This document shows, in pieces, positions 30,943 through 39,289 of a stretch of DNA of 39,864 nucleotides; positions within the stretch are counted from its first letter, which is position 1, and the number at the start of each line of letters is the position of its first letter. The stretch comes from Alienimonas chondri. Its GTDB lineage: Bacteria; Planctomycetota; Planctomycetia; Planctomycetales; Planctomycetaceae. The DNA is taken from the NCBI RefSeq assembly GCF_013036045.1, contig NZ_WTPX01000031.1:1-39864 (forward strand). The letters run 5' to 3'. A program made the position numbers and the translations under genes. The notes under the pieces are model-generated. The model was not told the DNA's origin, ran no database searches, and saw only the letters and a program-made list of their open reading frames with translations.

Positions 30943-33390
30943 TCACGGATTCGCCCCGGTCGTTCCGGCCGGGGCGCTTTCGTGCGCGTCGGCTTCGAGC
31001 GAGGCGGTCGGCGCCGGCGCCGCGTCACGGGAGACCATGCGGAACGGCACGCTGCGGGCGACCGCCTTCACCAGCGACCGAGCCGTGCCGCCCTCCGCTT
31101 GCACCTCGTCGACGATCCGGTCGATCGTGCAGTCGTCGCCGTCTTCCAGACTGCGGCCCAAGGCGTACCCGAGCATTTTCGCCGTGAGGTGACGCAGCAC
31201 CCGATCCTCCTGCTGCAACAACACCTCGCGGAGTCCGCCCGGTCCCTCGAACGTCTCGCCGGACGGCAGGTTCGCGGAGGCGTCGATCTTCACGCCGCCC
31301 TCCTCGGTGCGCCAACGCCCCATGATGTCGTAGTTGTCGAGCGCGAAGCCGAGCGGGTCCATCAGGTTGTGGCAGGCGGAACAGGCCGGGTCCTCGCGAT
31401 GCCGGGCCAGCTTCCGGCGGACGGTCGTCTTCTCGTTCTGGCCGACCTTCAGTTCCGGCACGTTCGCCGGCGGGGAGGGCACCTTCACGCCGACCAACGT
31501 CTCCAGCACCCAGGCGCCCCGCAGGACCGGGCTGGTGCGATGAGAATAGCTGCTGGCCAGCAGCACGCCGCCCAACCCCAGCACGCCGCCGCGGCGGTCG
31601 CGGTCGGCCTCTTCGAGCTCGAAGCGGCGGAAGGTCGGATCGACTTCCTTCTCGTGCATCCACTTCTGACCGCGATCGCGACTCCCGCCCACGTCGGGCC
31701 GGAGCTTCTCCGGCGGTTCGGCCAAGCCGTAGTGCCAGGAAAGCCGATCGTTCAGAACGACGTAGTCCGCCGCGATGATCTCCCGCAGCGGGCGATCCTC
31801 GCGGAGGAGGTACAGGAACCACTCCCGCGGCTGGGCGTTCAGATCCTCCAGCAGTTCGCTGCTGAAGATCGGCCGGAATCGGTTCGCATCCGGGGCAATC
31901 CGACCGCCCACGTCGCGGGTGCCGAGCCACTGGCCGGCGAAGTGCTCCGCGAAGCTGCTCGCCTTCGGATCTTCCAGCATCCGATCGACCTGTTCGTCCA
32001 GCACGGCGGGGTCGGACAGACGGCCCGCCTCCGCGAGTTCGAACAACCTCTCGTCCGGCATCGAACCCCACAGGAAGTAGCTGAGCCGCGAAGCGAGCGC
32101 GTGATCGTCCACCCAAGTCGGCTCGCCCTCCGCGGACTGGTCCGGGGCAGGGGGTTCGGTGCGGAACAGGAACCGGGGAGAGAGCAGCACGCCGCGGGCG
32201 GCGAGCTTGATCGCTTCCTCCCAGGGATCGCCGCGTTCCGCGGCGCGGTCGTAGAGCGTCATCAGAGCGTCGACTTCCGCCGAGTCGACCGGGCGGCGAA
32301 ACGCCCGCCGGGCGAGTCGGGCGAGAACCGACCGGGCCGCCGGGCGGAGATCCTTCAAACGTTCGCCCGGCGCCACGCCGAGCAGCGCCTCATGGGCGGC
32401 GGCGGTCGCGTCCGACGGGGTCTGCGGGCGTTCGTCCCAAGCCGTCACGCCCTCTATTTGCAGCGGCGTCTCCCCCGGGTTTTGCAGCTCGAGGGAGTGC
32501 ACGCCGCGGCTCAATCGCACGACGGCCCTGGCCCGAGGCGGGACGCCGCCGGCGGTGTCGGGGGGCAACGTGCCGACCTTCACGCCGTCCACCCGCAGCG
32601 CGACCGGGCCGGCGGCGCCTTCGACCAGCTTCACCGTCACGGCGACGTCCGCCTCGACGTACACCGTCACCGGCGCGGTGAGCGTCTCCCCGGGAGCGAC
32701 GGTGCGCGGGCCGGCGGCGGCGGTCTCGGGCAGTAGCTCGGAGGGGACGAACGCTCGTTCGAGCCTCGGCGTCACGATGGCTGCATCTAACACCGCGGAC
32801 GTCGCGGTGAGGTAGCGCTCCAGCAGAATGGGCGAGGAGAACAGCGTCTCCGCGTTGTTGTCGAAGCCTTCTCCGCCGGCGCCGTCGGCGGGAAAGTCCT
32901 GGGCCGGCTTGAGATCCACGAACAGCAGATCGCGAAGCGTGTCGTCGTATTCCTGTCGATTCAGGCGCCGGGCGATGACCGGCCCGGCGTACGGTCCGCG
33001 GTCGCAGGCGGTGTTTCGCAGAAATCCGTCGACCCAGTCGGCGAGCTCGCGGCGCTCGTCTTCGCTCGGTTGGAATAGAGAGTCCGCCGGGGGCATCGTG
33101 CGATTGCGGAGCTGCTCCGCAACGCTCTTCCACAACCCGCGATCCTCGTTGATGCCCTGTTCGCTCGCGGCGGCGAGAAAGTCGACGTGGTTCTTCTCGT
33201 CGTCCGGGTCGTGGCAGTCGCCGCAGTATTCGACCAGCTGGGGGCGGACGAAGTCTCGGTAATGCGTCGCGGACTCCGGCTCCGCGGCGTCGATCGGACC
33301 GGCCGGCGCCGTCATCGGGCACAGGAGCGCCGGGAGCAGAAGCGTCGCAAGCAGACGGAGCGCCGCGGCGGACGACGAAGCGAATCGCAC
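30943..33390 (-). CDS. Secreted planctomycete-type cytochrome protein with DUF1587/1592/1588/1585
   Basis: An 815-aa exported protein starting at ATG 33390 with a signal peptide ending near TAPAGPIDAAEP. Domains in order: a PSCyt-type c-haem domain with CGDCH (56-60) and a distal MPP methionine (M99); DUF1587 with RRLNRQEYDDTLRDLL (near 125-140); a carbohydrate-binding-like beta region (about 230-330); DUF1592 with ALASRLSYFLWGSMPDERL; DUF1588 with SYSHRTSPVLRGAWVLETL; and DUF1585 with a second CSACH motif followed by NLMDPLGFALDNYD. Families with this architecture are abundant in planctomycetes, often paired with DUF1552 genes; no DUF1552 gene is adjacent here. Electron transfer linked to extracytoplasmic polymer degradation has been proposed for them, but no reaction is established. 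Confidence 0.95.
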   Translation of the reverse strand: MRFASSSAAALRLLATLLLPALLCPMTAPAGPIDAAEPESATHYRDFVRPQLVEYCGDCHDPDDEKNHVDFLAAASEQGINEDRGLWKSVAEQLRNRTMPPADSLFQPSEDERRELADWVDGFLRNTACDRGPYAGPVIARRLNRQEYDDTLRDLLFVDLKPAQDFPADGAGGEGFDNNAETLFSSPILLERYLTATSAVLDAAIVTPRLERAFVPSELLPETAAAGPRTVAPGETLTAPVTVYVEADVAVTVKLVEGAAGPVALRVDGVKVGTLPPDTAGGVPPRARAVVRLSRGVHSLELQNPGETPLQIEGVTAWDERPQTPSDATAAAHEALLGVAPGERLKDLRPAARSVLARLARRAFRRPVDSAEVDALMTLYDRAAERGDPWEEAIKLAARGVLLSPRFLFRTEPPAPDQSAEGEPTWVDDHALASRLSYFLWGSMPDERLFELAEAGRLSDPAVLDEQVDRMLEDPKASSFAEHFAGQWLGTRDVGGRIAPDANRFRPIFSSELLEDLNAQPREWFLYLLREDRPLREIIAADYVVLNDRLSWHYGLAEPPEKLRPDVGGSRDRGQKWMHEKEVDPTFRRFELEEADRDRRGGVLGLGGVLLASSYSHRTSPVLRGAWVLETLVGVKVPSPPANVPELKVGQNEKTTVRRKLARHREDPACSACHNLMDPLGFALDNYDIMGRWRTEEGGVKIDASANLPSGETFEGPGGLREVLLQQEDRVLRHLTAKMLGYALGRSLEDGDDCTIDRIVDEVQAEGGTARSLVKAVARSVPFRMVSRDAAPAPTASLEADAHESAPAGTTGANP
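30952..30976 (+). terminator. Hairpin at the meeting point of convergent genes
   Basis: Bases 30952-30962 and 30966-30976 pair as an 11-bp stem with one G-U pair and a three-base loop, followed by cttt. It lies 28 bases after the stop of the secreted protein gene (30923), within the last codons of the cytochrome gene on the other strand. It may terminate plus-strand transcription; being coding sequence for the other gene, it is only a candidate. Confidence 0.4.
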
Positions 33391-33488
33391 GGGGGAACGG
33401 CTCGGCGGGGGGCGGGGCGGCGCCGGGGGACGGCACGCGGGAGCCGCAGCTTATGCCTTCGCCGGACTTCGCTCCACGGGCCGGGCGC

Positions 33489-34184
33489 TCAGTCGAGCTT
33501 CAGATCGCGGACCGCGTGCACGAGGTCCACGACGCTGTCGCAGTCCATCTTCTGAAGGATGCGACCCCGATGGACGTCCGCCGTCTTCGGGCTGATGCCG
33601 AGGTCCGCCGCGATCCGCTTGACCGTTTTCCCTTCGACGAGCAGCGGCATCACCTCTCGTTCACGAGGCGTGAGCTTGTTGTATCGGCGTCGCAAATCGC
33701 GTTCGGCGGCCACGTTCGCGCGGCGCTGTTCGTCCAACGCAAGACAGTGCGCGACGCGACTGCACAGCGTGGCCGGATCGACCGGTTTCACCAGAAAGTC
33801 GACCACTCCGCCCTGAACCGCCTGCACGACCGAAGGCACCTCCGCCTCGCCGGAGATCATCACGACCGGGCGCTCCTCGTGGCGGTCCGCTAACAGCGTC
33901 AGCAGATCAAGCCCGGTGTCCCCGCCCAATTGCAGGTCGAGCACGAGACAGCCGGCGTCCAGCGGTCCGACCGATGCCAGAAAGTGAGCCGCGCCCTCGA
34001 ACGCCTGTACGGAGAAGCCTGCCTTCATCAGGTGATAGGACAACTGAGCACGAGCGTCAGGGTCGTCGTCGACCAGGAAGACGGTGCCGGGAACGCTATG
34101 AGTCACGGCAGATTCGATGGAGCGTGGAGCCTGAGAAGGAGCGGGAGCCTGCGGCGGGGAAGTGAGCAGCTCGGTCGGCGTCAT
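33489..34184 (-). CDS. FixJ-type response regulator, no adjacent histidine kinase
   Basis: A 231-aa two-domain regulator starting at ATG 34184. After a Pro/Ser-rich leader of about 32 residues comes a receiver domain: FLVDDDPDAR (acidic pair D39/D40), phospho-acceptor D83 in LVLDLQL, S111 in MISGEAEV, and K133 in FLVKPVDP. A linker helix (about 150-165) leads to a LuxR/GerE DNA-binding helix-turn-helix: LTPREREVMPLLVEGKTVKRIAADLGIS (171-198) and KTADVHRGRILQKMD (200-214). This is the FixJ/NarL layout, closest to FixJ by the MISGEAEV and KPVDP signatures. It should bind DNA and activate transcription when phosphorylated. No sensor kinase lies in the window, so its signal and targets are unknown. 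The 228 bases upstream (34185-34412) hold its promoter. Confidence 0.95.
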   Translation of the reverse strand: MTPTELLTSPPQAPAPSQAPRSIESAVTHSVPGTVFLVDDDPDARAQLSYHLMKAGFSVQAFEGAAHFLASVGPLDAGCLVLDLQLGGDTGLDLLTLLADRHEERPVVMISGEAEVPSVVQAVQGGVVDFLVKPVDPATLCSRVAHCLALDEQRRANVAAERDLRRRYNKLTPREREVMPLLVEGKTVKRIAADLGISPKTADVHRGRILQKMDCDSVVDLVHAVRDLKLD

Positions 34185-34412
34185 TGGGTGCGAACTCCAT
34201 CATAGTCTCAATCAAAACCGGATCTGCGCCTGAGCTAAAGCTGAGGCCCCGGAAGTCTCTACTTTTATCGACGGAAAAGGTTTGGAACTCCGAACCATGA
34301 TCGATTTGATCCTGCGAATGCTCGTCAACCAGTCCCCGAACAGTCCTTCTCGCGAATATCCTGATTTCGTCGCGGATGTTTTCCGAGAGGCGTTCGACCG
34401 TGTGGTTTCGCC
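34185..34412. promoter_or_regulatory. Intergenic region upstream of the response regulator
   Basis: A 228-base gap, lower in GC than its surroundings, between the condensation-fold gene (stop 34413) and the regulator start (34184), both on the minus strand. A -10-like TATGAT (complement of 34199-34204) lies only 15 bases before the regulator ATG without a matching -35. A small plus-strand open frame starting near 34297 (MIDLILRMLVNQ) runs into the neighbouring gene in antisense; I do not treat it as real. Confidence 0.3.
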
Positions 34413-36008
34413 TCAAGTCGCCGGAATCGAGCCGTTCGATCCGGCGCTGCGTCGAACCCGGGCGGCGAGGTCGGCCAATAGGGCGTCAGCGGCCTCGGGC
34501 GAGATCTCCTGCGGGTCGGTGCGGAGGTAGAAGTGCAGCCGACGCCCGTAGCTCGCCGCCAGCACCGTCGCCCGGGTGAGCGGCCGGCCGGGCGAGCCGG
34601 TGGCGTACTCCGTGACGGTCAGCGTGCGACTTGGATCGGCGGCGGGGGCGCAAAGCCGGCCTTGATCGTCCCGCAGCGACGGGGGGATCACCCGCTCCAA
34701 ATCGCCGATGTTGGACAGTACCGCCGTCGCATAGCAGGTCTCCCCGAAGATCCGTTTCGGCGCTTGACTGGTGAAGCGGTACGCCAACTGGATCGCCTCC
34801 ACGAACCGCCGCCCGCGTTCGGTTTCCCGCACCCAGGCCATCTCTTTGTGGACCGATTGGAGGAGCGCCTCCGGGTCGTCCGCGAGTTCCGGCGGGCGGG
34901 TGACCAGGGCCATGCCGATCTTGTTGGCGATCGACAGCCCGCCGGGCCTCTGTCCGGCGCCGGCGTCGCCCGGTTTCCGAAGCGAGGCGGGAAGATCGGC
35001 CGGACCGCGGAGGTTCACCGGCACGTTGATCCGCAACGCCGTCGGCCCGTCGTCCGTCGGCACGGCGCTCGAAAGGGACTGGGCGTTGTGGTCCCGGATC
35101 GTGATGAACAGATCGCGGAGGGCGAGGTCGTTCAGCGTCATCCCCCGGGCCTTCGCGGCGGCGCGGAAGTTCGCCGTTTCCTCCTCCGTGAATGCGGCGA
35201 TTCGAGGGGGCGAGACGTCATCGACGGGCGTCGGACACTCCACGTCCCCGCCGGGCTCCGGCTTGGTGGAGACGCGCTTGCCGTCGCCCGCGGGGGCCAG
35301 CGGGACGGTCGCCGTTTTGTTCATCCGCCGGAGCCCGTCCAGCAGATGGCCCCACAGCTTGAGTCGCCCCTTCGGCAAGCCGGGCAGCAATCCCGGTTGA
35401 TCGAAGAACTCGCCGCGATGCAAGATTCGACTGGGGTTCGGAGCCGGCACCAGCGGCGAACCGCCGTTGAGCGAGGAGATCTCTCCGAACAGGTCGATGA
35501 GGAACGACAACCCCCCCAAAGCGTCCGCGACGCAGTGGTGAATCGCCGCCGACAGCCGACTGACGGCGACGCCGTCTTCACCCGGCGCCTCGTCACGCAC
35601 CCAGATCCTCAACCCGATCTCCCGTCGCACATCCAGCCAGTCCCCCTCGGGGTGGGTGCGGCGGACGCCGACCGCGGCGCGATCGACCGTCACCGTGGCC
35701 TGCGGCGGGGCGGGGATCCAGGCGGGGGCCTTGCCGGAGTCGTCGATGATCCGGCGGAGCAGCGGGTGCCGCAGGCGGGTCGCATCCAGCGCCCGCTGCA
35801 ACAGATCGGTCTCCAGCGGGCCGCGCACGACCAACTCGTGCACCCCGGTCATGGGGTGGGACGGACGATCGTCTTCGAGCATATATCGCTCGAGCGTCGA
35901 CAGCGGCAGACGCCGCGGGAGGCCGTCGCCCCCGGGGTCTGCGGGGCGGCTCGCGGCGCCGGGCGCGGTTTCAGGCACCGGCGGGGACGTGGGCGGCCGC
36001 TGGTGCAT
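34413..36008 (-). CDS. Condensation/wax-ester-synthase-fold acyltransferase-like protein
   Basis: A 531-aa protein starting at ATG 36008, with a disordered Pro-rich leader (1-30) and then LPLSTLERYMLEDDRPSHPMTGVHELVVRG, the usual beginning of the CoA-dependent acyltransferase superfamily (WS/DGAT, NRPS condensation domains). Typical segments follow: LLQRALDATRLRHPLLRRII (69-88), AIHHCVADALGG (155-166), FTEEETANFRAAAKARGMTLNDLALRDLF, LRINVPVNLRG and the late LSNIGDL. The catalytic motif HHxxxDG appears as HHCVADA (157-163): both His and the Asp are kept, the final Gly is Ala. It could join an acyl or aminoacyl group to an alcohol or amine; the substrate is unknown. Its start overlaps the end of the upstream gene by 38 bases, so the pair is an operon and probably one pathway. 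Confidence 0.8.
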   Translation of the reverse strand: MHQRPPTSPPVPETAPGAASRPADPGGDGLPRRLPLSTLERYMLEDDRPSHPMTGVHELVVRGPLETDLLQRALDATRLRHPLLRRIIDDSGKAPAWIPAPPQATVTVDRAAVGVRRTHPEGDWLDVRREIGLRIWVRDEAPGEDGVAVSRLSAAIHHCVADALGGLSFLIDLFGEISSLNGGSPLVPAPNPSRILHRGEFFDQPGLLPGLPKGRLKLWGHLLDGLRRMNKTATVPLAPAGDGKRVSTKPEPGGDVECPTPVDDVSPPRIAAFTEEETANFRAAAKARGMTLNDLALRDLFITIRDHNAQSLSSAVPTDDGPTALRINVPVNLRGPADLPASLRKPGDAGAGQRPGGLSIANKIGMALVTRPPELADDPEALLQSVHKEMAWVRETERGRRFVEAIQLAYRFTSQAPKRIFGETCYATAVLSNIGDLERVIPPSLRDDQGRLCAPAADPSRTLTVTEYATGSPGRPLTRATVLAASYGRRLHFYLRTDPQEISPEAADALLADLAARVRRSAGSNGSIPAT

Positions 36009-37173
36009 CGGAAGACGCCGACGGGTTGGGGGGGGCGCCGTCCGGGGTGATTTTCCCGGGGATCGGTTCGGAACCGGCGTAGTCGGTCCACGGCACGGAT
36101 TCGTTCTTGCGGACCGTATCGGTCCCGCGGATCACCACCGGACGCCAGTTCTTCAGGTCGTAGACCCGATTCATCTGAGACGATTTGTGGAACCGCTTGC
36201 CGGGATGGTACACCTGAACGTCGGTCGGTACGACGCGGAAGTTGAACGCCATGCGATTCGCATTGGAGCGATTCGCGTCGGATCCGTGGATCGCCCGTTC
36301 GGTGAAGATCAGCACCTCGCCGGGTTCCATTTCGACGTAATGGACGTCCTCCTCGTGCACGTCGTAGCAGGGGCCGTAGTTGACGGCGTGGAACCCCACG
36401 TCTCCTCCCAGCCGCATCCAGCGAGTTTTCTCGGTGACGCTGCTGGAATCGACCTTCAGGCAGCCGTTCTCTTTCGTGCTGGGATCCGCGGGGATCCAGA
36501 CGGTCAGCATGAATAGATCGTTGATGTCCGGGGGAAAGACGCTCGGTTTCCCGAACTCCTCCTCGAACATGTAGGTGCTCGCCTGGTGCCAGCCGACCGG
36601 ATTGTTGCCGGGCGGTTTGTGAAATAACTGGCTTCGCCAAGTGATGAGGTTCGGCCCCAGCAACTGAGCCAGTCGGTCGGTGATGGCCGGATGGGCGATG
36701 AGCCGCATCATCTCCGGCATTTCAAGATGGCGGTCGCGGTGCGGGTCGCCGCCGGGATAGACCTCGCTCTCGCGGTCGCACCGTTCCAACAGCCGACGAC
36801 CGAAGTCGCGGATCTCCTCCGGCTCGAACGCCTTGAACGGCTGGAGATAGCCGTTGTCGTAAAACGCGGAGAGTTCCTCCGTGGACAGCTTGTTCTCCGG
36901 CGCGACGTCGTCCGCCTTCGAGACCATCGGATTCGGCTTGCGGAGCTGGCAGATCTCGTCGTGCGGCAGCTCCGTCCCGCGACTGGAGATGTACCGCTCC
37001 ATCATCTCCCGGTTCCAGTACTGCCGAATGCCCTTCAGCTTTGTGGTGGGGGTCAGCGCCCGCGGCCAACCGATCTTTTCCGCGGCGAGAATCGAACGCA
37101 TGACGTTCGTGGAAATCGCCTTGTGGGCGGAACCCCCGGGTTGGAGGGTGCGGGGGAGCGACAGGCTCGCCAT
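35971..37173 (-). CDS. SyrB2-like PhyH-fold Fe/2-oxoglutarate enzyme with His-x-Ala: candidate halogenase
   Basis: A 400-aa protein starting at ATG 37173 (MASLSLPRTLQPGG). After an N-terminal extension of about 95 residues, the PhyH-type domain begins LSTEELSAFYDNGYLQPFKAFEPEEI (97-122). It then follows the chlorinating-enzyme pattern of SyrB2: RDRHLE (146-151), LLGPNLITWRSQLFHKPPG (171-189), GWHQASTY (194-201), FGKPSVFPPDIND, LTVWIPADP (223-231), ENGCLKV (235-241), MEPGEVLIF (282-290), AIHGS (294-298) and NRMAFNFRVVPTDVQVY (306-322). The iron ligands would be H196 and H296, with R307 for 2-oxoglutarate. The Asp expected two residues after H196 is Ala198, codon 36582-36580. In SyrB2 the same Asp-to-Ala change opens a site for chloride. 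No carrier-protein gene is in the window. Family membership is well supported; halogenation is inference. Confidence 0.85.
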   Translation of the reverse strand: MASLSLPRTLQPGGSAHKAISTNVMRSILAAEKIGWPRALTPTTKLKGIRQYWNREMMERYISSRGTELPHDEICQLRKPNPMVSKADDVAPENKLSTEELSAFYDNGYLQPFKAFEPEEIRDFGRRLLERCDRESEVYPGGDPHRDRHLEMPEMMRLIAHPAITDRLAQLLGPNLITWRSQLFHKPPGNNPVGWHQASTYMFEEEFGKPSVFPPDINDLFMLTVWIPADPSTKENGCLKVDSSSVTEKTRWMRLGGDVGFHAVNYGPCYDVHEEDVHYVEMEPGEVLIFTERAIHGSDANRSNANRMAFNFRVVPTDVQVYHPGKRFHKSSQMNRVYDLKNWRPVVIRGTDTVRKNESVPWTDYAGSEPIPGKITPDGAPPNPSASSDAPAAAHVPAGA

Positions 37174-37415
37174 GCGCGGGGCGTTGTGATCGAGGGGAGA
37201 ATACGGACGGGGCAGGGAATCGTTTGCCCGATGGTCGATCAGTGTAGGCTCGCAGGGCCGGAAGAGGGGAAGATCGCTTCGTCGCTCGCCGATTCGGGAG
37301 CCGGGCATCTGTCCTGAAGGCTATTCTCGCAGCGCTTCTCCGCGAAGATTTGGGGCGTCGCGGCGAAGTTCCGTCGCAGTTCGCCACTTTTCGTCTCCCC
37401 GCACGAACGTCGATC

Positions 37416-37886
37416 GTGTCCGGCTCTTCTTCCTCCTCCGCCGCAACTTTCGTCGAACGGGACGCCCGTTTCCCCTCGGGCGGTTGGTCCGGGTTCTTCC
37501 AGCAGCGGACCGACCGGCCGACGGAGCAGGACATGCACTTTCGCGGCGGTCGGCTGACCGGCGCCGGCGCCGACGATTGCGGGCCGTTCACGATCCGCGG
37601 CGTCTACGACGTCGCCCGGGGCACGGCCGAGTGGACGAAGAGCTACGCCCGCTGGGACGTGCTGTACCGCGGCTTCGCGGAGGACGACAGCATCTGGGGC
37701 ACCTGGTCGCTGGCCGGCGGCCTGGACGGCGGCGGCTTTCGCCTGTGGCCGGAGAAACATCGCCGGAAAGACGCTTCGGCCCATACCAGCCTGAACCGTC
37801 CCAAGGTGATCGGCGGGGACGTCGATACTTCAGACTCCTTCGCTGAGAGCTTCGCCGACGAGCTGGAACCGGCCGAAGTCCGCTGA
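37416..37886 (+). CDS. Small protein of unknown function, predicted beta-barrel
   Basis: A 156-aa protein with a probable GTG start at 37416; a longer frame from a TTG at 37350 is possible. The N-terminus is Ser/Ala-rich (SGSSSSSAATFVERD) but not a signal peptide. The body has evenly spaced strands with repeated G and aromatic residues: MHFRGGRLTGAGADDCGPFTIRG, VYDVARGTAEWTKSY, WDVLYRGFAEDDSIWGTWSL and GGGFRLWPE. The order of a central strand, a turn, then the IWGTW strand is that of a small lipocalin-like barrel that recurs in bacterial and eukaryotic proteins, but I give no family name. It is divergent from the candidate halogenase (242-base gap) and only 9 bases from the stop of the VanZ gene. 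Confidence 0.72.
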   Translation: MSGSSSSSAATFVERDARFPSGGWSGFFQQRTDRPTEQDMHFRGGRLTGAGADDCGPFTIRGVYDVARGTAEWTKSYARWDVLYRGFAEDDSIWGTWSLAGGLDGGGFRLWPEKHRRKDASAHTSLNRPKVIGGDVDTSDSFAESFADELEPAEVR

Positions 37887-37895
37887 CCCGGGCGT

Positions 37896-38339
37896 TCAAT
37901 CGCCGTCCGACTCAGTCCGACGCCACCAACGGATCAGCAGGAAGAACGCCGCGATTCCGATCGCGGCGCCGACCGCATCGGCCAAGAGATCCCACCAGTC
38001 GGAAGACCGGCTGGCGAGGAACGATTGGGTGAACTCGTCCGCCGCGCCGTAGAGCAGACAGAACAGGAACGCGATTACGGCGGCTCGCCGGATCGAATCG
38101 AAGCGAGTCGTCCGCCAGGCGGCGATCAGGAGGCTCATGCCGGCGAAGATCGCCGCGTGCACCAGCTTGTCGACGTGCGGCAGCCCCTTCGCGGTTCCCG
38201 GGGGAATCGGCAGGTGCGTCACGGTGAACGCCGCGATCAGATAGCCGGCGCCCATCCACGGCAATGCCCGCCGCAGCCGCATCCGCCATGGCGATCGTGC
38301 GGGTGAGGTCGAATCGATGGGCAGGGCGACTTCGGACAT
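37896..38339 (-). CDS. VanZ-like membrane protein
   Basis: A 147-aa protein starting at ATG 38339, with four transmembrane helices (about 28-45, 61-78, 86-103 and 122-140). The VanZ signature is present: the HxDKLVHAAIFAGMSLL segment (HVDKLVH, 55-61) and YGAADEFTQSFLASRSSDWWDLLADAVGAAIG. VanZ of Tn1546 confers low-level teicoplanin resistance, but most family members have no known drug role and occur as small single-domain membrane proteins. It lies 54 bases downstream of the 247-aa gene on the same strand, possibly one transcript. Its biochemical activity is unknown. Confidence 0.9.
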   Translation of the reverse strand: MSEVALPIDSTSPARSPWRMRLRRALPWMGAGYLIAAFTVTHLPIPPGTAKGLPHVDKLVHAAIFAGMSLLIAAWRTTRFDSIRRAAVIAFLFCLLYGAADEFTQSFLASRSSDWWDLLADAVGAAIGIAAFFLLIRWWRRTESDGD

Positions 38340-38393
38340 AAGGGGGGCGCTGCATCACCGGGCTTGCCCGGAGGGAGATGGCGAACGAGAGGG

Positions 38394-39137
38394 TTACTTC
38401 GCCGCGATTGCGTGGGAGAGCGGCCGCAGGATGCTCTCCGTGACGTGTTCGTCCATCAGCCGGTCGCAGTGCTCGCGGAGCGTCACGAGTCGTTCCTCGA
38501 ACGCGACGCCGGCGTCCAGGCTCCCGTATTGCCGGACCGTGAAGTACACGCTGATCTGATCCTCGGGGAACTCGTCCTTCCGCAACTGATAGGCGTTCGT
38601 GCGGGTCTCGACCGCGAGACGGGCCTGCAAGCGGCAATCGTCGTCCAGCACCACGGTGATGCCCGGTTCGTAGTTCAGCACGGAACAACCCGGCATGTCC
38701 GTCAGCGGTTCGACGCCCGCTCCGGCCCCCAACGCCTCGACGACCAAGGCGTCGTGATTGCCGCGGTAGGTGAAGTCGAAGCCGAGCGTGTAGTCCAGCG
38801 CTTCGCAGTCCAGCGGGCTGATCGACAGCATGTAGGGAATCTGCTGGAGCACGAGGGTGTGCTGCTCCATCGCCTCCTCGATGTCCGGCGGGTTGATGTA
38901 GCCGCTGCACACCCGGCGCGGCTCCAGGCTCACCCATCGCTGATGCCCGCGGTCCTTGTCCTCTTCCAGGACGAAGTCGCCGTTGTCGCGGGTGTAGAAG
39001 TTCCGCATCGTGTCGTACTTCTTGCGGATTCGCTCGAAGAACTGCAACGTCGTGTCGCGGCCCTCGGGGAGCCGCATTTCGGTGTTCAGGTTGCAGTTGA
39101 CGTAGAAGTCGTCGGCGATGGAGCTGTAGGCGTCCAT
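38394..39137 (-). CDS. Conserved-looking cytoplasmic protein of unknown function
   Basis: A 247-aa protein starting at ATG 39137 (MDAYSSIADDFYVNCNLNTEM) with no signal peptide or membrane segment. Composition is well balanced and unlike the shadow frames: strands such as FYVNCNLNTEMRLPEG and QISVYFTVRQYG alternate with helices (TTLQFFERIRKKYDTMRNFY, AFEERLVTLREHCDRLMDEHV). The region SLEPRRVCSGYINPPDIEEAMEQHTLVL and the phrase ISPLDCEALDYTLGFDFTYRGNHD look conserved but match no family I know. It lies divergent from ogt (152 bases) and just upstream of the VanZ gene. Confidence 0.82.
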   Translation of the reverse strand: MDAYSSIADDFYVNCNLNTEMRLPEGRDTTLQFFERIRKKYDTMRNFYTRDNGDFVLEEDKDRGHQRWVSLEPRRVCSGYINPPDIEEAMEQHTLVLQQIPYMLSISPLDCEALDYTLGFDFTYRGNHDALVVEALGAGAGVEPLTDMPGCSVLNYEPGITVVLDDDCRLQARLAVETRTNAYQLRKDEFPEDQISVYFTVRQYGSLDAGVAFEERLVTLREHCDRLMDEHVTESILRPLSHAIAAK

Positions 39138-39289
39138 AGAGGGCGGGGGCGAAGAACGGGGCCGACGGAACGAAGCGGGACGCCGGGAGTGTACGACGGG
39201 ACGGAGAACTTGGGGAACCGGCCCGCGTCGCCGCGTACGATGGCGCTCCTCCCGAACTAATTCCCATCCCCCGACGGCGGAGACGATCG

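Noticed and set aside
34282-34530. An 82-aa plus-strand frame (MIDLILRMLVNQ...) upstream of the response regulator
   Set aside because: The first 40 residues look somewhat protein-like, but it begins at TTG, has no ribosome site and its second half is antisense to the acyltransferase-like gene.
37896-38339. VanZ-like gene as a glycopeptide resistance determinant
   Set aside because: No vanHAX or regulatory genes are nearby; VanZ-family proteins are widespread without a resistance role.
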